The position numbers were made by a program, and so were the translations under genes. Below are positions 16,396 to 24,843 of a stretch of DNA of 36,313 bases, piece after piece. This DNA comes from an uncultured Haliea sp. (GTDB lineage: Bacteria > Pseudomonadota > Gammaproteobacteria > Pseudomonadales > Halieaceae). The first letter of the stretch is position 1, and the number at the start of each line of letters is the position of its first letter. Location of the stretch: positions 1-36,313 of the forward strand of contig CAJXWP010000022.1 of assembly GCA_913062625.1 (NCBI GenBank), read 5' to 3'. A model generated the notes under the pieces. The model did no database searches and was not told the DNA's origin. It worked only from the letters and a program-made list of their open reading frames with translations.

Positions 16396-17226
16396 TCAGA
16401 TTTTTATGCTTCCTTCGAACACCACCGCAGTGGGCCCTGTCATGATTACCGGCTGGCCTTCTCCTGCCCATGATACCGAAAGCTTACCCCCCGGTAACGC
16501 TACTGTCACGGGATCACTCAGCCAACTCCGTGAAATACCGTAAACGACAGCAGCACAGGCGCCTGTGCCGCAGGCGAGAGTTTCGCCGACGCTTCGTTCA
16601 TAGACACGCAGCTTGATCTCCTTTTCTGACACGATTTGCATGAAACCGACGTTAACGTGTTGCGGAAAGTCAGCATGTGACTCGATAAGTGGGCCCAGGC
16701 GCTCGACCTCACTCTGGCTGGTGCTCTCAACCCGCAATACCGCATGTGGATTTCCCATTGATACTGAGCCAATTTCTAGCTCCGTATTATCTATTAGGAG
16801 GGCATAACTCTGCTGTCTGGCAGTCGCCGCGAAGGGAATTTTTTCGGGTTCGAACTCCGGGGCACCCATGTCGACTTCAACTTCGTTGTTTTGCAGCGCG
16901 CGCAGCTCAATAACACCGGCTGCCGTTTCCACGCGGATGGTTCGCTTGCGGGTGAGTTTCTTTTCGCGGACGAAGATGGCGAAACAGCGAGCGCCATTAC
17001 CGCACTGCTGCACCTCGCTACCGTCGGCATTGTAGATGCGGTAGCGAAAATCTACCTGTGGGTTGTGCGGCGCTTCCACGGTCAGTATCTGATCGCAACC
17101 CACGCCCAAATGTCGGTTCGCCAGCCTGCGCACGTCTTGCGGGCAGATCGTATAGTCCTGACTGATTAGGTCAATAACGATAAAGTCGTTACCCGCGCCG
17201 TGCATTTTGGTGAAGTGTAATTGCAT
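16396..17226 (-). CDS. dapF: Diaminopimelate epimerase
   Basis: Interconverts LL- and meso-diaminopimelate, the penultimate lysine step and a peptidoglycan precursor step. 276 residues, normal length. KMHGAGNDFIVID opens the fold. The two catalytic Cys lie in QQCGNGARCFA and LACGTGACAA. It follows lysA by 18 bp and precedes DUF484 by 43 bp in the same operon, so the two lysine genes are co-expressed. Confidence 0.97.
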   Translation of the reverse strand: MQLHFTKMHGAGNDFIVIDLISQDYTICPQDVRRLANRHLGVGCDQILTVEAPHNPQVDFRYRIYNADGSEVQQCGNGARCFAIFVREKKLTRKRTIRVETAAGVIELRALQNNEVEVDMGAPEFEPEKIPFAATARQQSYALLIDNTELEIGSVSMGNPHAVLRVESTSQSEVERLGPLIESHADFPQHVNVGFMQIVSEKEIKLRVYERSVGETLACGTGACAAVVYGISRSWLSDPVTVALPGGKLSVSWAGEGQPVIMTGPTAVVFEGSIKI

Positions 17227-17244
17227 TCTACATTCGTCGTCTGA

Positions 17245-18510
17245 TTAGTTAGAAGCGTCTTGGTCGGGTAACAAGGCTTCGCCACGAATAAGATCCGCTA
17301 GCGTTTCTCGGGGTCGCACCAGATGTGTGCGATCAACGTCCACCATGATTTCTGGAGCTCGACCACGACTGTTATAATTAGAACTCATGGTAAAGCCATA
17401 CGCACCCGCTCCAAACATCGCCAGAAGATCGCCCTGAGCCAGAGTCAGTTCTCTTCCTTTTCCAAGGAAATCACCGGTTTCACACACGGGTCCCACCACA
17501 TCCCATTGCGCCTGTTGTCCCTCTGCATTTTTTTCTACGCGCTGGATATCCATCCATGCTTCATAGAGCGCAGGGCGAAGCATATCGTTCATTGCCGCAT
17601 CGACCAGCGCAAAGTGATGATCAGGCGTAGATTTAAGATACTCCACTTGCATGACCAGCACACCCGCGTTGGCCGTAATAGAGCGCCCTGGCTCAAACAT
17701 TAGCTGTACATCGCGGTCGGCCAGTACCCGCCTAATTTCAGCAATGTATTGCCCGATGGAGGGCGGCTCCTCGTCGCGGTAATTCACCCCCAGCCCGCCG
17801 CCCAAATCCAGATGGCGAATGACGATGCCCAGCTCCGTCAGTGTGTCTACCAGTTTCAGCAGGCGATGCAGAGCGTCGATAAACGGACTGACTTCGGTCA
17901 GTTGTGAGCCTATGTGGCAATCCAGCCCAACGATCTGCACGTGCTCTAATTGTGCGGCATGCTGGTATACCCGCAGCGCTTCATCGATCGTCAACCCGAA
18001 CTTGTTTTCGCGCAGGCCGGTAGAGATATACGGATGTGTTTTCGCATCCACATCAGGGTTTACCCTGATGGAGATGGGCGCAATCTGGCCGCGCTGGCCG
18101 GCAACGGTGTTAAGCACTTCCAGTTCTGCTGCTGACTCAAGGTTGAAGCAGTGGATGCCCAGTTCCAGGGCCCTCGCCATCTCTTCAGGCTTCTTGCTGA
18201 CACCCGAAAATACGACCTTTGATGGGTCTCCGCCAGCGGCGACGACGCGTTCCAGTTCACCACCCGAAACGATATCGAAGCCTGCGCCTAGTTTAGCCAG
18301 CACATTGAGCACGGCAAGATTAGAGTTGGCCTTCACCGCATAGCAAATCAGGTGCTTGGCACCTTCAAGCGCTTGGCGGTATTCCATGAAGGCATCTTCC
18401 AGCGCTGATCGGGAATAGATATAGCAGGGTGTGCCGTGAGTGGCAGCGATTGCACTGACTGCAACATTTTCCGCGTACAGGCTGCCCTCACGATAAGTAA
18501 AATAGTTCAT
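17245..18510 (-). CDS. lysA: Diaminopimelate decarboxylase
   Basis: PLP-dependent enzyme making L-lysine from meso-diaminopimelate. 421 residues, alanine-racemase-like barrel then beta domain. The PLP Lys is in CYAVKANSNLAVL. HIGSQLTEVSPF, LDLGGGLGVNYRDEEPP and FEPGRSITANAGVL bind the phosphate. GPVCETGDFLGKGREL supplies the substrate Cys-Glu from the partner subunit, and GAYGFTMSSNYNSRGRAPE closes the site. It lies 14 bp after lptM, an arrangement usual outside the enterobacteria. Confidence 0.97.
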   Translation of the reverse strand: MNYFTYREGSLYAENVAVSAIAATHGTPCYIYSRSALEDAFMEYRQALEGAKHLICYAVKANSNLAVLNVLAKLGAGFDIVSGGELERVVAAGGDPSKVVFSGVSKKPEEMARALELGIHCFNLESAAELEVLNTVAGQRGQIAPISIRVNPDVDAKTHPYISTGLRENKFGLTIDEALRVYQHAAQLEHVQIVGLDCHIGSQLTEVSPFIDALHRLLKLVDTLTELGIVIRHLDLGGGLGVNYRDEEPPSIGQYIAEIRRVLADRDVQLMFEPGRSITANAGVLVMQVEYLKSTPDHHFALVDAAMNDMLRPALYEAWMDIQRVEKNAEGQQAQWDVVGPVCETGDFLGKGRELTLAQGDLLAMFGAGAYGFTMSSNYNSRGRAPEIMVDVDRTHLVRPRETLADLIRGEALLPDQDASN

Positions 18511-18524
18511 CAGTTAGCCTCAGC

Positions 18525-18680
18525 TCAGGACGCTTTATTTTGCGGTTCAGCGCCGTCGACCGGTGAGGTGGGGGGGAGTGGGGCTTCTTCGGACGGCGAA
18601 TATAACGCCCCTGTCTGCCCGCACCCGCCGAGGACGGCAATAGTGAGTGCAATTAGCATGAAGATATGGGAATAAGGCAT
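18525..18680 (-). CDS. lptM: LptM-family small lipoprotein (LPS translocon assembly)
   Basis: A 51-residue gene found by translating the gap upstream of lysA. A signal peptide MPYSHIFMLIALTIAVLGGC ends in lipobox LGGC, and the mature start CGQTGALYSP matches the LptM/YifL pattern (CGxxGxLYxP). The tail is short, Pro- and acid-rich. LptM assists disulfide maturation of LptD with the Bam complex in E. coli. CTGGAG lies seven bases before the ATG, and a TATAAT lies further upstream at 18709. It leads the operon with lysA and dapF, as in other gammaproteobacteria. Confidence 0.9.
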   Translation of the reverse strand: MPYSHIFMLIALTIAVLGGCGQTGALYSPSEEAPLPPTSPVDGAEPQNKAS

Positions 18681-18690
18681 GGCGCTGCTC

Positions 18691-18781
18691 CAGTTTACAA
18701 TGGCGCAAATTATACCGCCCGCCGGTCAGCGGCGCTAATCGCCCTTATTATTGAATTGTGCACAATTTCGTGAAAAGCTTC
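18691..18781 (+). repeat. Direct repeat copy A (in the lptM promoter region)
   Basis: Aligns without gaps to 20060-20150 at about 68 of 91 positions (hand count). Both copies begin with CAGTTTAYAATGGCGCAAAT and share an unbroken core CCCTTATTATTGAA. Copy A carries the lptM -10 box. Its counterpart of the cyaY coding start is absent: similarity stops just before the base that would begin cyaY. Confidence 0.85.
18709..18714 (-). promoter_or_regulatory. -10 box of the lptM-lysA-dapF operon
   Basis: A perfect TATAAT on the minus strand, 28 bp before the lptM ATG; the start point would be near 18702. No good -35 box is 17 bp upstream (TAGCGC). The box lies inside repeat copy A, and copy B has lost it. 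Confidence 0.55.
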
Positions 18782-19064
18782 ATTATTGTCTGGCTCCTAT
18801 AGCCGTATCAGTAAAAAAAGCGGTTCTTAACCGTTCATTGGTGAACCCCTGCGCAGCGGCTTGGCCCATGAGGAGTTTTTTATTGGCATGCCTGCTCATT
18901 GAATGCTGTTAAGCTGGCTTCGCTTGAGATGTAAGGACGCATTGCTAGCGCATCGAGTGGGGGCACCACCCATAAAGGTGTTACAAAATTATTTGTCGGG
19001 CGTCGGATTCTAGCACCCTACCTGGCGCAATAAAAAAACACATAAAGAAAAAGTGGAACGAAAA
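18782..19064. other. Non-coding stretch between repeat copy A and the LLM gene
   Basis: 283 bases with no credible coding frame on either strand. It contains an imperfect hairpin (GGTTC at 18822 pairing with GAACC at 18843-18847) and an A-rich run just before the LLM start. Part of it must be the LLM promoter region, but no clear -35/-10 pair was found. No leftover cyaY coding sequence could be recognised. Confidence 0.5.
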
Positions 19065-20069
19065 ATGGCAGACTTACCCCGTCAGAGAGTGGCGATGACG
19101 ATACCCGGGCCAACGGCAACCGTGGCTGATTCCATCGCTTTGGCCCAACGCCTTGAGCAGCTAGGCTGGGACGATATCTGGCTGGCCGATGCAGGCGGAC
19201 TGGATGCATTAACCCTGGTGCCCATGCTACTGGCCGCTACGAAAAACACCCGCATTGGTACCGCAGTGGTGCCTGTGTTCACACGCACACCTGCCGTTCT
19301 CGCTAGCACTTTCGCTGTTATTAGTCAGGCCTACCCTGGCCGTTTTGTTCCAGGCCTGGGTACATCCAGCCACGCTATTATCAATAACTGGCATGGCCTG
19401 AGCATGGAGAAACCGCTGACTCGAATCAAGGAAACCATGGCCTTATTGCGCTCTATGATGGCCGGAGAGAAAACCGCGTTTGAAGGCGAAACACTGCGCA
19501 GCAAAGGCTATCGCCAGGCGCCGACCAGCAGCCAGCCTATTTACCTAGCAGGTTTGAGACCCAAAATGCTCGAAACTGCTGCGGAAATTTCCGACGGCGT
19601 CATTTTGAATCTCTTTCCCCGTTCTGCCCTTCCTAAAATAATGGAACACATCGCCATCGGTGCCGAGCGTGCGGGTAAAGATCCTGCCTCCGTTGAAGTC
19701 GTGTGCCGCCATATGATGTGTCTTACGGATGACAAGGCGCTGGGACGCGCAGCGTTCCGAGCCGCTTTCGGGCCTTATTATGCAACACCGGTCTATAACA
19801 AATTTCTTGCTTGGGCAGGCTATAAAGACACCGCCAATGAAATAGCAGAAGGCTTTAAAGCCAGAGACAGGGAGAGAACATCAGCGGCTATGACCGATGA
19901 GCTGGTCGACGAAATTGCTATCATCGGCAATGAAGTTGAATGCCAGGAGCTCATTCGTGAGTACGCTGCTGGTGGCATTCATACGCATGTTATGGCCCCC
20001 ATGATTCCCGATCCGCAGATCATAGAAAAGACCGTGATGGCCTTTAGCAAGGAGCGCTTCAGTTTATAA
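19065..20069 (+). CDS. LLM-class (luciferase-like) flavin or F420-dependent oxidoreductase
   Basis: 334 residues of the bacterial luciferase-like TIM-barrel superfamily. RVAMTIPGPTATVADSIALAQRLEQLGWDDIWLADAGGLDALTL is the N-terminal barrel. ATKNTRIGTAVVPVFTRTPAVLASTFAVISQAYPGRFVPGLGTSSH is the family core, with PIYLAGLRPKMLETAAEISDGVIL later. Members reduce or oxygenate substrates with FMNH2 or F420H2; the cofactor cannot be decided here, and gammaproteobacteria often lack F420. ATG 19065 is taken as start (GGAA eight bases upstream). The last codons (FSL-stop) lie inside repeat copy B. It separates lptM and cyaY, which are normally neighbours, so it is probably an insertion. Confidence 0.85.
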   Translation: MADLPRQRVAMTIPGPTATVADSIALAQRLEQLGWDDIWLADAGGLDALTLVPMLLAATKNTRIGTAVVPVFTRTPAVLASTFAVISQAYPGRFVPGLGTSSHAIINNWHGLSMEKPLTRIKETMALLRSMMAGEKTAFEGETLRSKGYRQAPTSSQPIYLAGLRPKMLETAAEISDGVILNLFPRSALPKIMEHIAIGAERAGKDPASVEVVCRHMMCLTDDKALGRAAFRAAFGPYYATPVYNKFLAWAGYKDTANEIAEGFKARDRERTSAAMTDELVDEIAIIGNEVECQELIREYAAGGIHTHVMAPMIPDPQIIEKTVMAFSKERFSL

Positions 20070-20150
20070 TGGCGCAAATGAATACGTCCGCTGGTAAGCG
20101 GCATGAACACCCCTTATTATTGAAGGTTGCACACTTTAGTGGAAAAAATC
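20060..20150 (+). repeat. Direct repeat copy B (end of LLM gene and cyaY leader)
   Basis: Ungapped partner of 18691-18781, about 75 percent identical. It includes the last three codons and stop of the LLM gene and runs to three bases before the GTG proposed as the cyaY start. The two copies are 1369 bp apart, in the same orientation. Confidence 0.85.
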
Positions 20151-20152
20151 CT

Positions 20153-20476
20153 GTGATAACTGAATCAGAATTCAATGAGTTGATAGAGCATACTTTTGAG
20201 GCATTGGAGGAGGCTCTGGATCAGATTGATGCGGATATCGACTATCAGATGTCCGGCAGCGTGCTCACCGTCGAATTCGACAACGACACGAAACTGGTGT
20301 TCAGCCGTCAGCCCCCGACACGGCAGCTGTGGTTAGCTGCGCGCGCCGGGGGTTTTCACTTTGCCTACGATAAAGCTGTCGGCGACTGGCGTGGAACTCG
20401 TGATGGGCAGTTGTTCCGACTTTTTGTGGTTGATCAGATGAAGATCCAGGGGGGCATTACTTTTGAATGGCGTTGA
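20153..20476 (+). CDS. cyaY: Iron donor / frataxin-like protein CyaY
   Basis: Bacterial frataxin, an iron-binding regulator of Fe-S cluster assembly. From GTG 20153 it is 107 residues, matching E. coli CyaY (106). ITESEFNELIEHTFEALEEALD is the acidic first helix, SGSVLTVEFDNDTKLVFSRQPPTRQLWLAARAGGFHF the sheet, and GTRDGQLFRLF the end. The frame is also open upstream to ATG 20069, which would add 28 residues. That part is encoded by repeat copy B, has no counterpart in CyaY, and its copy-A equivalent contains a stop, so the shorter start is preferred. The ribosome site (GGA nine bases upstream) is weak. Normally it is divergent from lptM; here the LLM gene intervenes. Confidence 0.85.
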   Translation: MITESEFNELIEHTFEALEEALDQIDADIDYQMSGSVLTVEFDNDTKLVFSRQPPTRQLWLAARAGGFHFAYDKAVGDWRGTRDGQLFRLFVVDQMKIQGGITFEWR

Positions 20477-20480
20477 TTTT

Positions 20481-21470
20481 ATGGCCCATGTGCTGCGAGC
20501 ACCGAGAGTCCTAGGACTGCTGGCCATCCTTAGCGCGCTGCCGGTGTCGGCGAGCGAGCCCTTATATGTTAAGAACTTGAGTCCGGTGGCAGGATTGATT
20601 GGCCTTCCCTCCCAGCGAGACGCGCAGGCTACACCGAGTGGTGAGGTGGCGGCGGCACTTTATAGCAGTGTGGCCAATGACTACGTCAACGAGAGCAGCG
20701 ACACTGAATTTCTCAATCTGGATGGGGAGACCCTGCGCGTCGCCCTGGAGTTGCGTTATGGGCTGGCGGAAAACTGGGATATACAGTTAGAAGTGCCTTG
20801 GCTGCAGCAGAGTGGGGGAGATTTAGACGGTGTTATTGATGATTGGCATGATTTTTGGGGAATGTCCGATGGCGGTCGATCTGATGTGCCCAGGGATATC
20901 CTGAATTATCAGTATACCAGCCCAGCGGGTGGTTTTTCCCTGCAGGATGACACCTCTGGCATGGGTGATATTAGCCTGTCCTTGAACCACGTGTTTTATC
21001 AAGATGAGAGTTCTACTGTTAGCTTAGCGTTGGGCTACAAGTTTGGGACTGGCGACGAAGACGACTTTTTAGGCAGTGGTGCCGATGATGCCTTTATTGC
21101 TCTGCGTTTTTCTGGCGCTCAAATGTCGGACCTGCCATTGACCTGGCACGGGCAGGCGGGTTATTTGCGCGCAGGAGATAGCAACTTGCTCGATGGTTTT
21201 CAGGAGCAGAATCTCTGGTTTGCAGGACTCGCGGTAGACTGGCAATTCGCGCAGCGCTGGTCGCTTATTGCGCAACTCGATGGCCATGCAGCTCCCCTGG
21301 ACAGTAGTCTGACTGGCGTGGGTGATGATGCGGTCATGGCGACTTTAGGCACGCGCTGGTATTTCGCGCCACATTGGTCGATAGATTTTAATTTTGTTGA
21401 GGATATTCGCGTTGCAACGGCGCCGGATGTCACATTCCAGGCGAGCCTGCGCTACCGCCCGAGATTCTGA
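20481..21470 (+). CDS. DUF3187-family outer-membrane beta-barrel protein
   Basis: 329 residues with a signal peptide of about 24 residues (MAHVLRAPRVLGLLAILSALPVSA). The body is alternating beta strands with periplasmic-turn acidic loops (LRVALELRYGLAENWDIQLEVPWLQQSGG, SLALGYKFGTGDEDDFLGSG) and ends in an aromatic RYRPRF, the usual C-terminal Phe recognised by the Bam complex. It resembles DUF3187 proteins. ATG 20481 is four bases after the cyaY stop; a TTG at 20463 is an alternative overlapping cyaY. It is convergent with argH. Function unknown. Confidence 0.72.
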   Translation: MAHVLRAPRVLGLLAILSALPVSASEPLYVKNLSPVAGLIGLPSQRDAQATPSGEVAAALYSSVANDYVNESSDTEFLNLDGETLRVALELRYGLAENWDIQLEVPWLQQSGGDLDGVIDDWHDFWGMSDGGRSDVPRDILNYQYTSPAGGFSLQDDTSGMGDISLSLNHVFYQDESSTVSLALGYKFGTGDEDDFLGSGADDAFIALRFSGAQMSDLPLTWHGQAGYLRAGDSNLLDGFQEQNLWFAGLAVDWQFAQRWSLIAQLDGHAAPLDSSLTGVGDDAVMATLGTRWYFAPHWSIDFNFVEDIRVATAPDVTFQASLRYRPRF

Positions 21471-21497
21471 GCAGACTCCCGCAAAGCGGTATTCATT

Positions 21498-22907
21498 TTA
21501 TGAAGAAGCCTGCCGCGCCTGCACCACAGATCGGGCCCGCAGTGCGGCCTCTGCCACTTGATTTGGCGCAGTGCCGCCCAGATGGTTCCTCGCGGTGACC
21601 GACCCCTCTAGCGTGAGAACGTCGAATACATCCTCGCGGATATCGGCGCAAAAGTTCTGCAGCGTCGTCAGCGTCATTTCCGATAAGTCTTTCTCGCACT
21701 CAATACCGTGAGCTACGGCTTTGCCGACCACTTCATGTGCGTCGCGAAAGGCTAGTCCTAGGCGCACGAGGTAGTCGGCCAAATCAGTGGCGGTAGAGAA
21801 ACCGCGCCGCGCGGCTTCTCGCATCACCTCGACCTTTGGCTTGATTGCTGGAACCATATCGGCATAAGCTCGCAAAGAATCGAACACCGTGTCGATAGTG
21901 TCGAACAGAGGCTCTTTGTCCTCCTGATTGTCTTTGTTATAGGCCAATGGCTGACTCTTCATCAGTGTTAGTAGCGCAATGAGGTGGCCATTGACGCGTC
22001 CCACTTTGCCGCGCACCAGCTCTGGCACATCTGGGTTCTTTTTTTGCGGCATGATGGAAGAGCCGGTACAAAAACGGTCGGGCAGTTCAATGAAATTAAA
22101 CTGGGCGGAGCTCCACAGCACGAGTTCTTCTGACATGCGCGACAGGTGGGTCATTAGCAGGGCAGCGAAAGAACAAAACTCGATGGCAAAGTCGCGATCG
22201 GATACCGAGTCCAGAGAGTTTTCTGTCGGCTTATCAAAACCCAAGGCTGCTGCCGTGTGCGCACGATCTATGGGGTAAGTGGTGCCAGCCAGTGCCGCCG
22301 CGCCTAGCGGCGATTGGTTAAGTCTCGCACGACAGTCCAATAGACGGCCATAGTCGCGCTCCAGCATTTCATTCCAAGCCAGCAGGTGGTGGCCGAAAAC
22401 GACGGGCTGAGCGGTCTGTAAATGGGTAAAGCCCGGCATGATAGTGTTGGTGTGGGCTGCTGCGAGGTCAATTGTGCCCTGTTGCAGGCGGGTGAGTTCG
22501 CAGGCGATGCTATCAATAGCCGCACGTAGATAAAGGCGGATGTCAGTAGCAACCTGATCGTTACGGGATCGTCCGGTGTGCAGTTTTTTACCGGCCACGC
22601 CAATCAGTGTGGTTAGCCGAGCTTCGATGTTCATGTGCACGTCTTCCAGTTCGATTGACCACTGAAAGTCGCCTTCGTTGATTTCCTTCTGTATTTGCGC
22701 CAGGCCGCCCTCGATTTCACCGAGTTCCGCTGGGGTGAGGACATCCACTGAACGCAACATTCGAGCGTGGGCCAGTGAACCTTCAATATCCTGGGCGGCC
22801 ATGCGCAGGTCAAACCCGACCGAGGCAGTGAAACGTTGTACGAAGGCGTCTGTCGCTTCATTGAAGCGGCCACCCCACAGTTTACTGGTGTCTTTTTCTT
22901 TACTCAT
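21498..22907 (-). CDS. argH: Argininosuccinate lyase
   Basis: Last step of arginine synthesis: argininosuccinate to arginine plus fumarate. From ATG 22907 it is 469 residues, beginning [20 protein letters not shown]. The superfamily signature is [29 protein letters not shown] and [14 protein letters not shown] are conserved active-site segments. An in-frame ATG at 22946 has a slightly better ribosome site (GGA seven bases away), so the first 13 residues are uncertain. It is divergent from hemC; in Pseudomonas algZ-algR lie in this gap, but here they are absent. Confidence 0.95.
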   Translation of the reverse strand: MSKEKDTSKLWGGRFNEATDAFVQRFTASVGFDLRMAAQDIEGSLAHARMLRSVDVLTPAELGEIEGGLAQIQKEINEGDFQWSIELEDVHMNIEARLTTLIGVAGKKLHTGRSRNDQVATDIRLYLRAAIDSIACELTRLQQGTIDLAAAHTNTIMPGFTHLQTAQPVVFGHHLLAWNEMLERDYGRLLDCRARLNQSPLGAAALAGTTYPIDRAHTAAALGFDKPTENSLDSVSDRDFAIEFCSFAALLMTHLSRMSEELVLWSSAQFNFIELPDRFCTGSSIMPQKKNPDVPELVRGKVGRVNGHLIALLTLMKSQPLAYNKDNQEDKEPLFDTIDTVFDSLRAYADMVPAIKPKVEVMREAARRGFSTATDLADYLVRLGLAFRDAHEVVGKAVAHGIECEKDLSEMTLTTLQNFCADIREDVFDVLTLEGSVTARNHLGGTAPNQVAEAALRARSVVQARQASS

Positions 22908-22970
22908 AGTGCTCGAAATTCCGGAGTCGCTTCGTGCTCTAGACATATTTTCGTCCGATTTAAGAAAAAT

Positions 22971-22976
22971 AGTATA
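22971..22976 (-). promoter_or_regulatory. Extended -10 promoter of argH
   Basis: On the minus strand TGG-TATACT is an extended -10 element (five of six plus TGn). The start point would be near 22964. No convincing -35 box is seen. Confidence 0.45.
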
Positions 22977-23091
22977 CCAGCTCCGCGCTGAGGTCGGTCG
23001 AGGTTTCGCTCATCATTCCCGTCGCAACAGGATGGCTTCGCTTTTCGGTATCTGCAAAATGCTGAATGTCGCCGGTTCGGTGTCTGACTGG

Positions 23092-23097
23092 TATCAT
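23092..23097 (+). promoter_or_regulatory. Extended -10 promoter of the hemCDXY operon
   Basis: TGG-TATCAT is an extended -10 element (five of six plus TGn). The start point would be near 23104, giving a leader of about 23 nt before the hemC ATG. It mirrors the argH element 115 bp away on the other strand. Confidence 0.45.
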
Positions 23098-23126
23098 GCG
23101 AGATAGGGACTTATAGGATTTCGAGA

Positions 23127-24059
23127 ATGCCGCGCACATTGATCATCGCTACCCGGGAGAGCCCTCTTGCCCTTTGGCAAGCGGAATTTGTTCGGTCTGC
23201 CCTGGCGGAGGCGCATCCTGATGTGGATGTCCAGTTACTGGGCATGACCTCGCGTGGCGACCAGTTGCTGGATGTGCCGCTGTCTAAAGTCGGCGGCAAG
23301 GGCCTGTTTGTAAAAGAGTTGGAAGAAGCGCTGCTGGATGGCCGCGCAGACATCGCGGTGCATTCCATGAAGGACGTGCCCATGACGTTTCCGGCAGGAT
23401 TGGGCCTAGGGGTTATTTGCGCCCGGGAAGACCCTTCCGATGCTTTTGTTAGCAACCAATATCGCACTCTTGCAGAGTTGCCGGCTGGGAGCATAGTGGG
23501 AACTTCTAGCTTAAGGCGCGAGTGTCAGCTGCGATCAAGGCGACCTGATCTCGAGATCAAGTTTCTACGTGGCAACGTCAATACCCGACTGCGTAGGCTT
23601 GACGAGGCAGAGTATGACGCCATTATTTTGGCCAGTGCCGGACTCATACGCCTTGGCTTTTCAGCGCGCATTGCTCAGCGCATGGATATTTGCGATTCCT
23701 TGCCGGCGGGTGGTCAAGGCGCTGTAGGGATAGAACTGCGCAGCGGCGATAGTGCCGTTCTGTCGCTGCTTCAGGTTGTGCACCACGAGCCTACCGCCAG
23801 GCGTGTGACGGCCGAACGAGCGATGAATAAACGACTTGAAGGCGGGTGCCAGGTGCCCATAGGCTGCTATGCGAACTATGTCGGTAGTGGCGAGACATTG
23901 TTGTTGCGAGGACTCGTTGGCAACCCTGACGGCTCGCAAATATTACGCGCAGAAGCTATTGCGCCTGCGGTCGAGGCGGAGCAGCTTGGTATTGCTGTAG
24001 CGGAAGACTTGTTGTCGCAAGGCGCAGCGGCTATTTTGGCGGCGGTTTATGGTGGCTGA
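23127..24059 (+). CDS. hemC: Hydroxymethylbilane synthase (porphobilinogen deaminase)
   Basis: Polymerises four porphobilinogens into hydroxymethylbilane in haem synthesis. 310 residues. [16 protein letters not shown] opens the protein and HSMKDVPM holds the catalytic region. [11 protein letters not shown] binds substrate, and [13 protein letters not shown] carries the dipyrromethane-cofactor Cys. AGGA lies eight bases before the ATG. Its stop overlaps the hemD start by 11 bases, indicating translational coupling. Confidence 0.97.
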   Translation: MPRTLIIATRESPLALWQAEFVRSALAEAHPDVDVQLLGMTSRGDQLLDVPLSKVGGKGLFVKELEEALLDGRADIAVHSMKDVPMTFPAGLGLGVICAREDPSDAFVSNQYRTLAELPAGSIVGTSSLRRECQLRSRRPDLEIKFLRGNVNTRLRRLDEAEYDAIILASAGLIRLGFSARIAQRMDICDSLPAGGQGAVGIELRSGDSAVLSLLQVVHHEPTARRVTAERAMNKRLEGGCQVPIGCYANYVGSGETLLLRGLVGNPDGSQILRAEAIAPAVEAEQLGIAVAEDLLSQGAAAILAAVYGG

Positions 24060-24840
24060 GACTGCCTTCGCAGTGCGCCGGATACTGGTGACGCGCCCGA
24101 CGGGAGATGCGTCAGATATCTTGTGCGCGGCACTTAAAATGGATGGCTATGAGGTCTTCAGTCAACCCCTGTTGGTTTTGCAGAGACTGCCGCAGATTCC
24201 TGTCGTGCAGCGCAAAATGTTGCTGCATCTGGATCGCTATCAACATGTCATTTTTATCAGCTCCAATGCAGTGCAGTTTGGCATGGCCCTGATTGAAGAT
24301 TATTGGCCCCAGCTGCCGATAGATCTCAATTGGTATGCCATCGGTGCTGCGACGGCATCTAAACTCGAGCGTTTCGGAATTGAAGCGCTTACGCCCGGAA
24401 GTGCCATGACCAGCGAGGGCTTGTTGGCGCTTCCATTGTTGCAGAATGTGCGCGATCAGCGCGTGCTCATTGTAAAAGGGCAGGGTGGTCGCGATACGTT
24501 GACACAGGAGCTGACACGCCGAGGTGCTTTAGTCGACGAGCTACCATGCTATTGTCGCTGTCTTCCGGAGATGTCTGCAGGCGAGCTGGCTGCGAATTTG
24601 ACCCAGTGGTGTATTGACGTGATCATGATCACCAGTGGTGAAGGATTGTCTAACCTGCAGGTATTGCTTAGCCCGGCAGAAACTACTAAGTTAAAGCGCA
24701 TAGGCTTGATTGTGCCATCGCAACGGGTTGCCAATATGGCACACAATGCTGGTTTCGAGCAGGTTGTGACGGCTGAAAACGCATCCGATTTGGCGATGCT
24801 GCGCGCTCTGAAGGAATGGCGACGTGGCACTGGAGAATGA
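24049..24840 (+). CDS. hemD: Uroporphyrinogen-III synthase
   Basis: Cyclises hydroxymethylbilane with D-ring inversion. 263 residues of this poorly conserved family. [25 protein letters not shown] at the N-terminus, [50 protein letters not shown] and [15 protein letters not shown] are the family landmarks in order. It overlaps hemC and is followed by hemX after three bases. Confidence 0.94.
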   Translation: MVAETAFAVRRILVTRPTGDASDILCAALKMDGYEVFSQPLLVLQRLPQIPVVQRKMLLHLDRYQHVIFISSNAVQFGMALIEDYWPQLPIDLNWYAIGAATASKLERFGIEALTPGSAMTSEGLLALPLLQNVRDQRVLIVKGQGGRDTLTQELTRRGALVDELPCYCRCLPEMSAGELAANLTQWCIDVIMITSGEGLSNLQVLLSPAETTKLKRIGLIVPSQRVANMAHNAGFEQVVTAENASDLAMLRALKEWRRGTGE

Positions 24841-24843
24841 TAA

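Noticed and set aside
18691-18735. Short frame ATGGCGCAA in repeat copy A as a broken cyaY pseudogene
   Set aside because: The matched region is the cyaY leader, not its coding part; similarity stops before the canonical cyaY start, so no coding remnant can be claimed.
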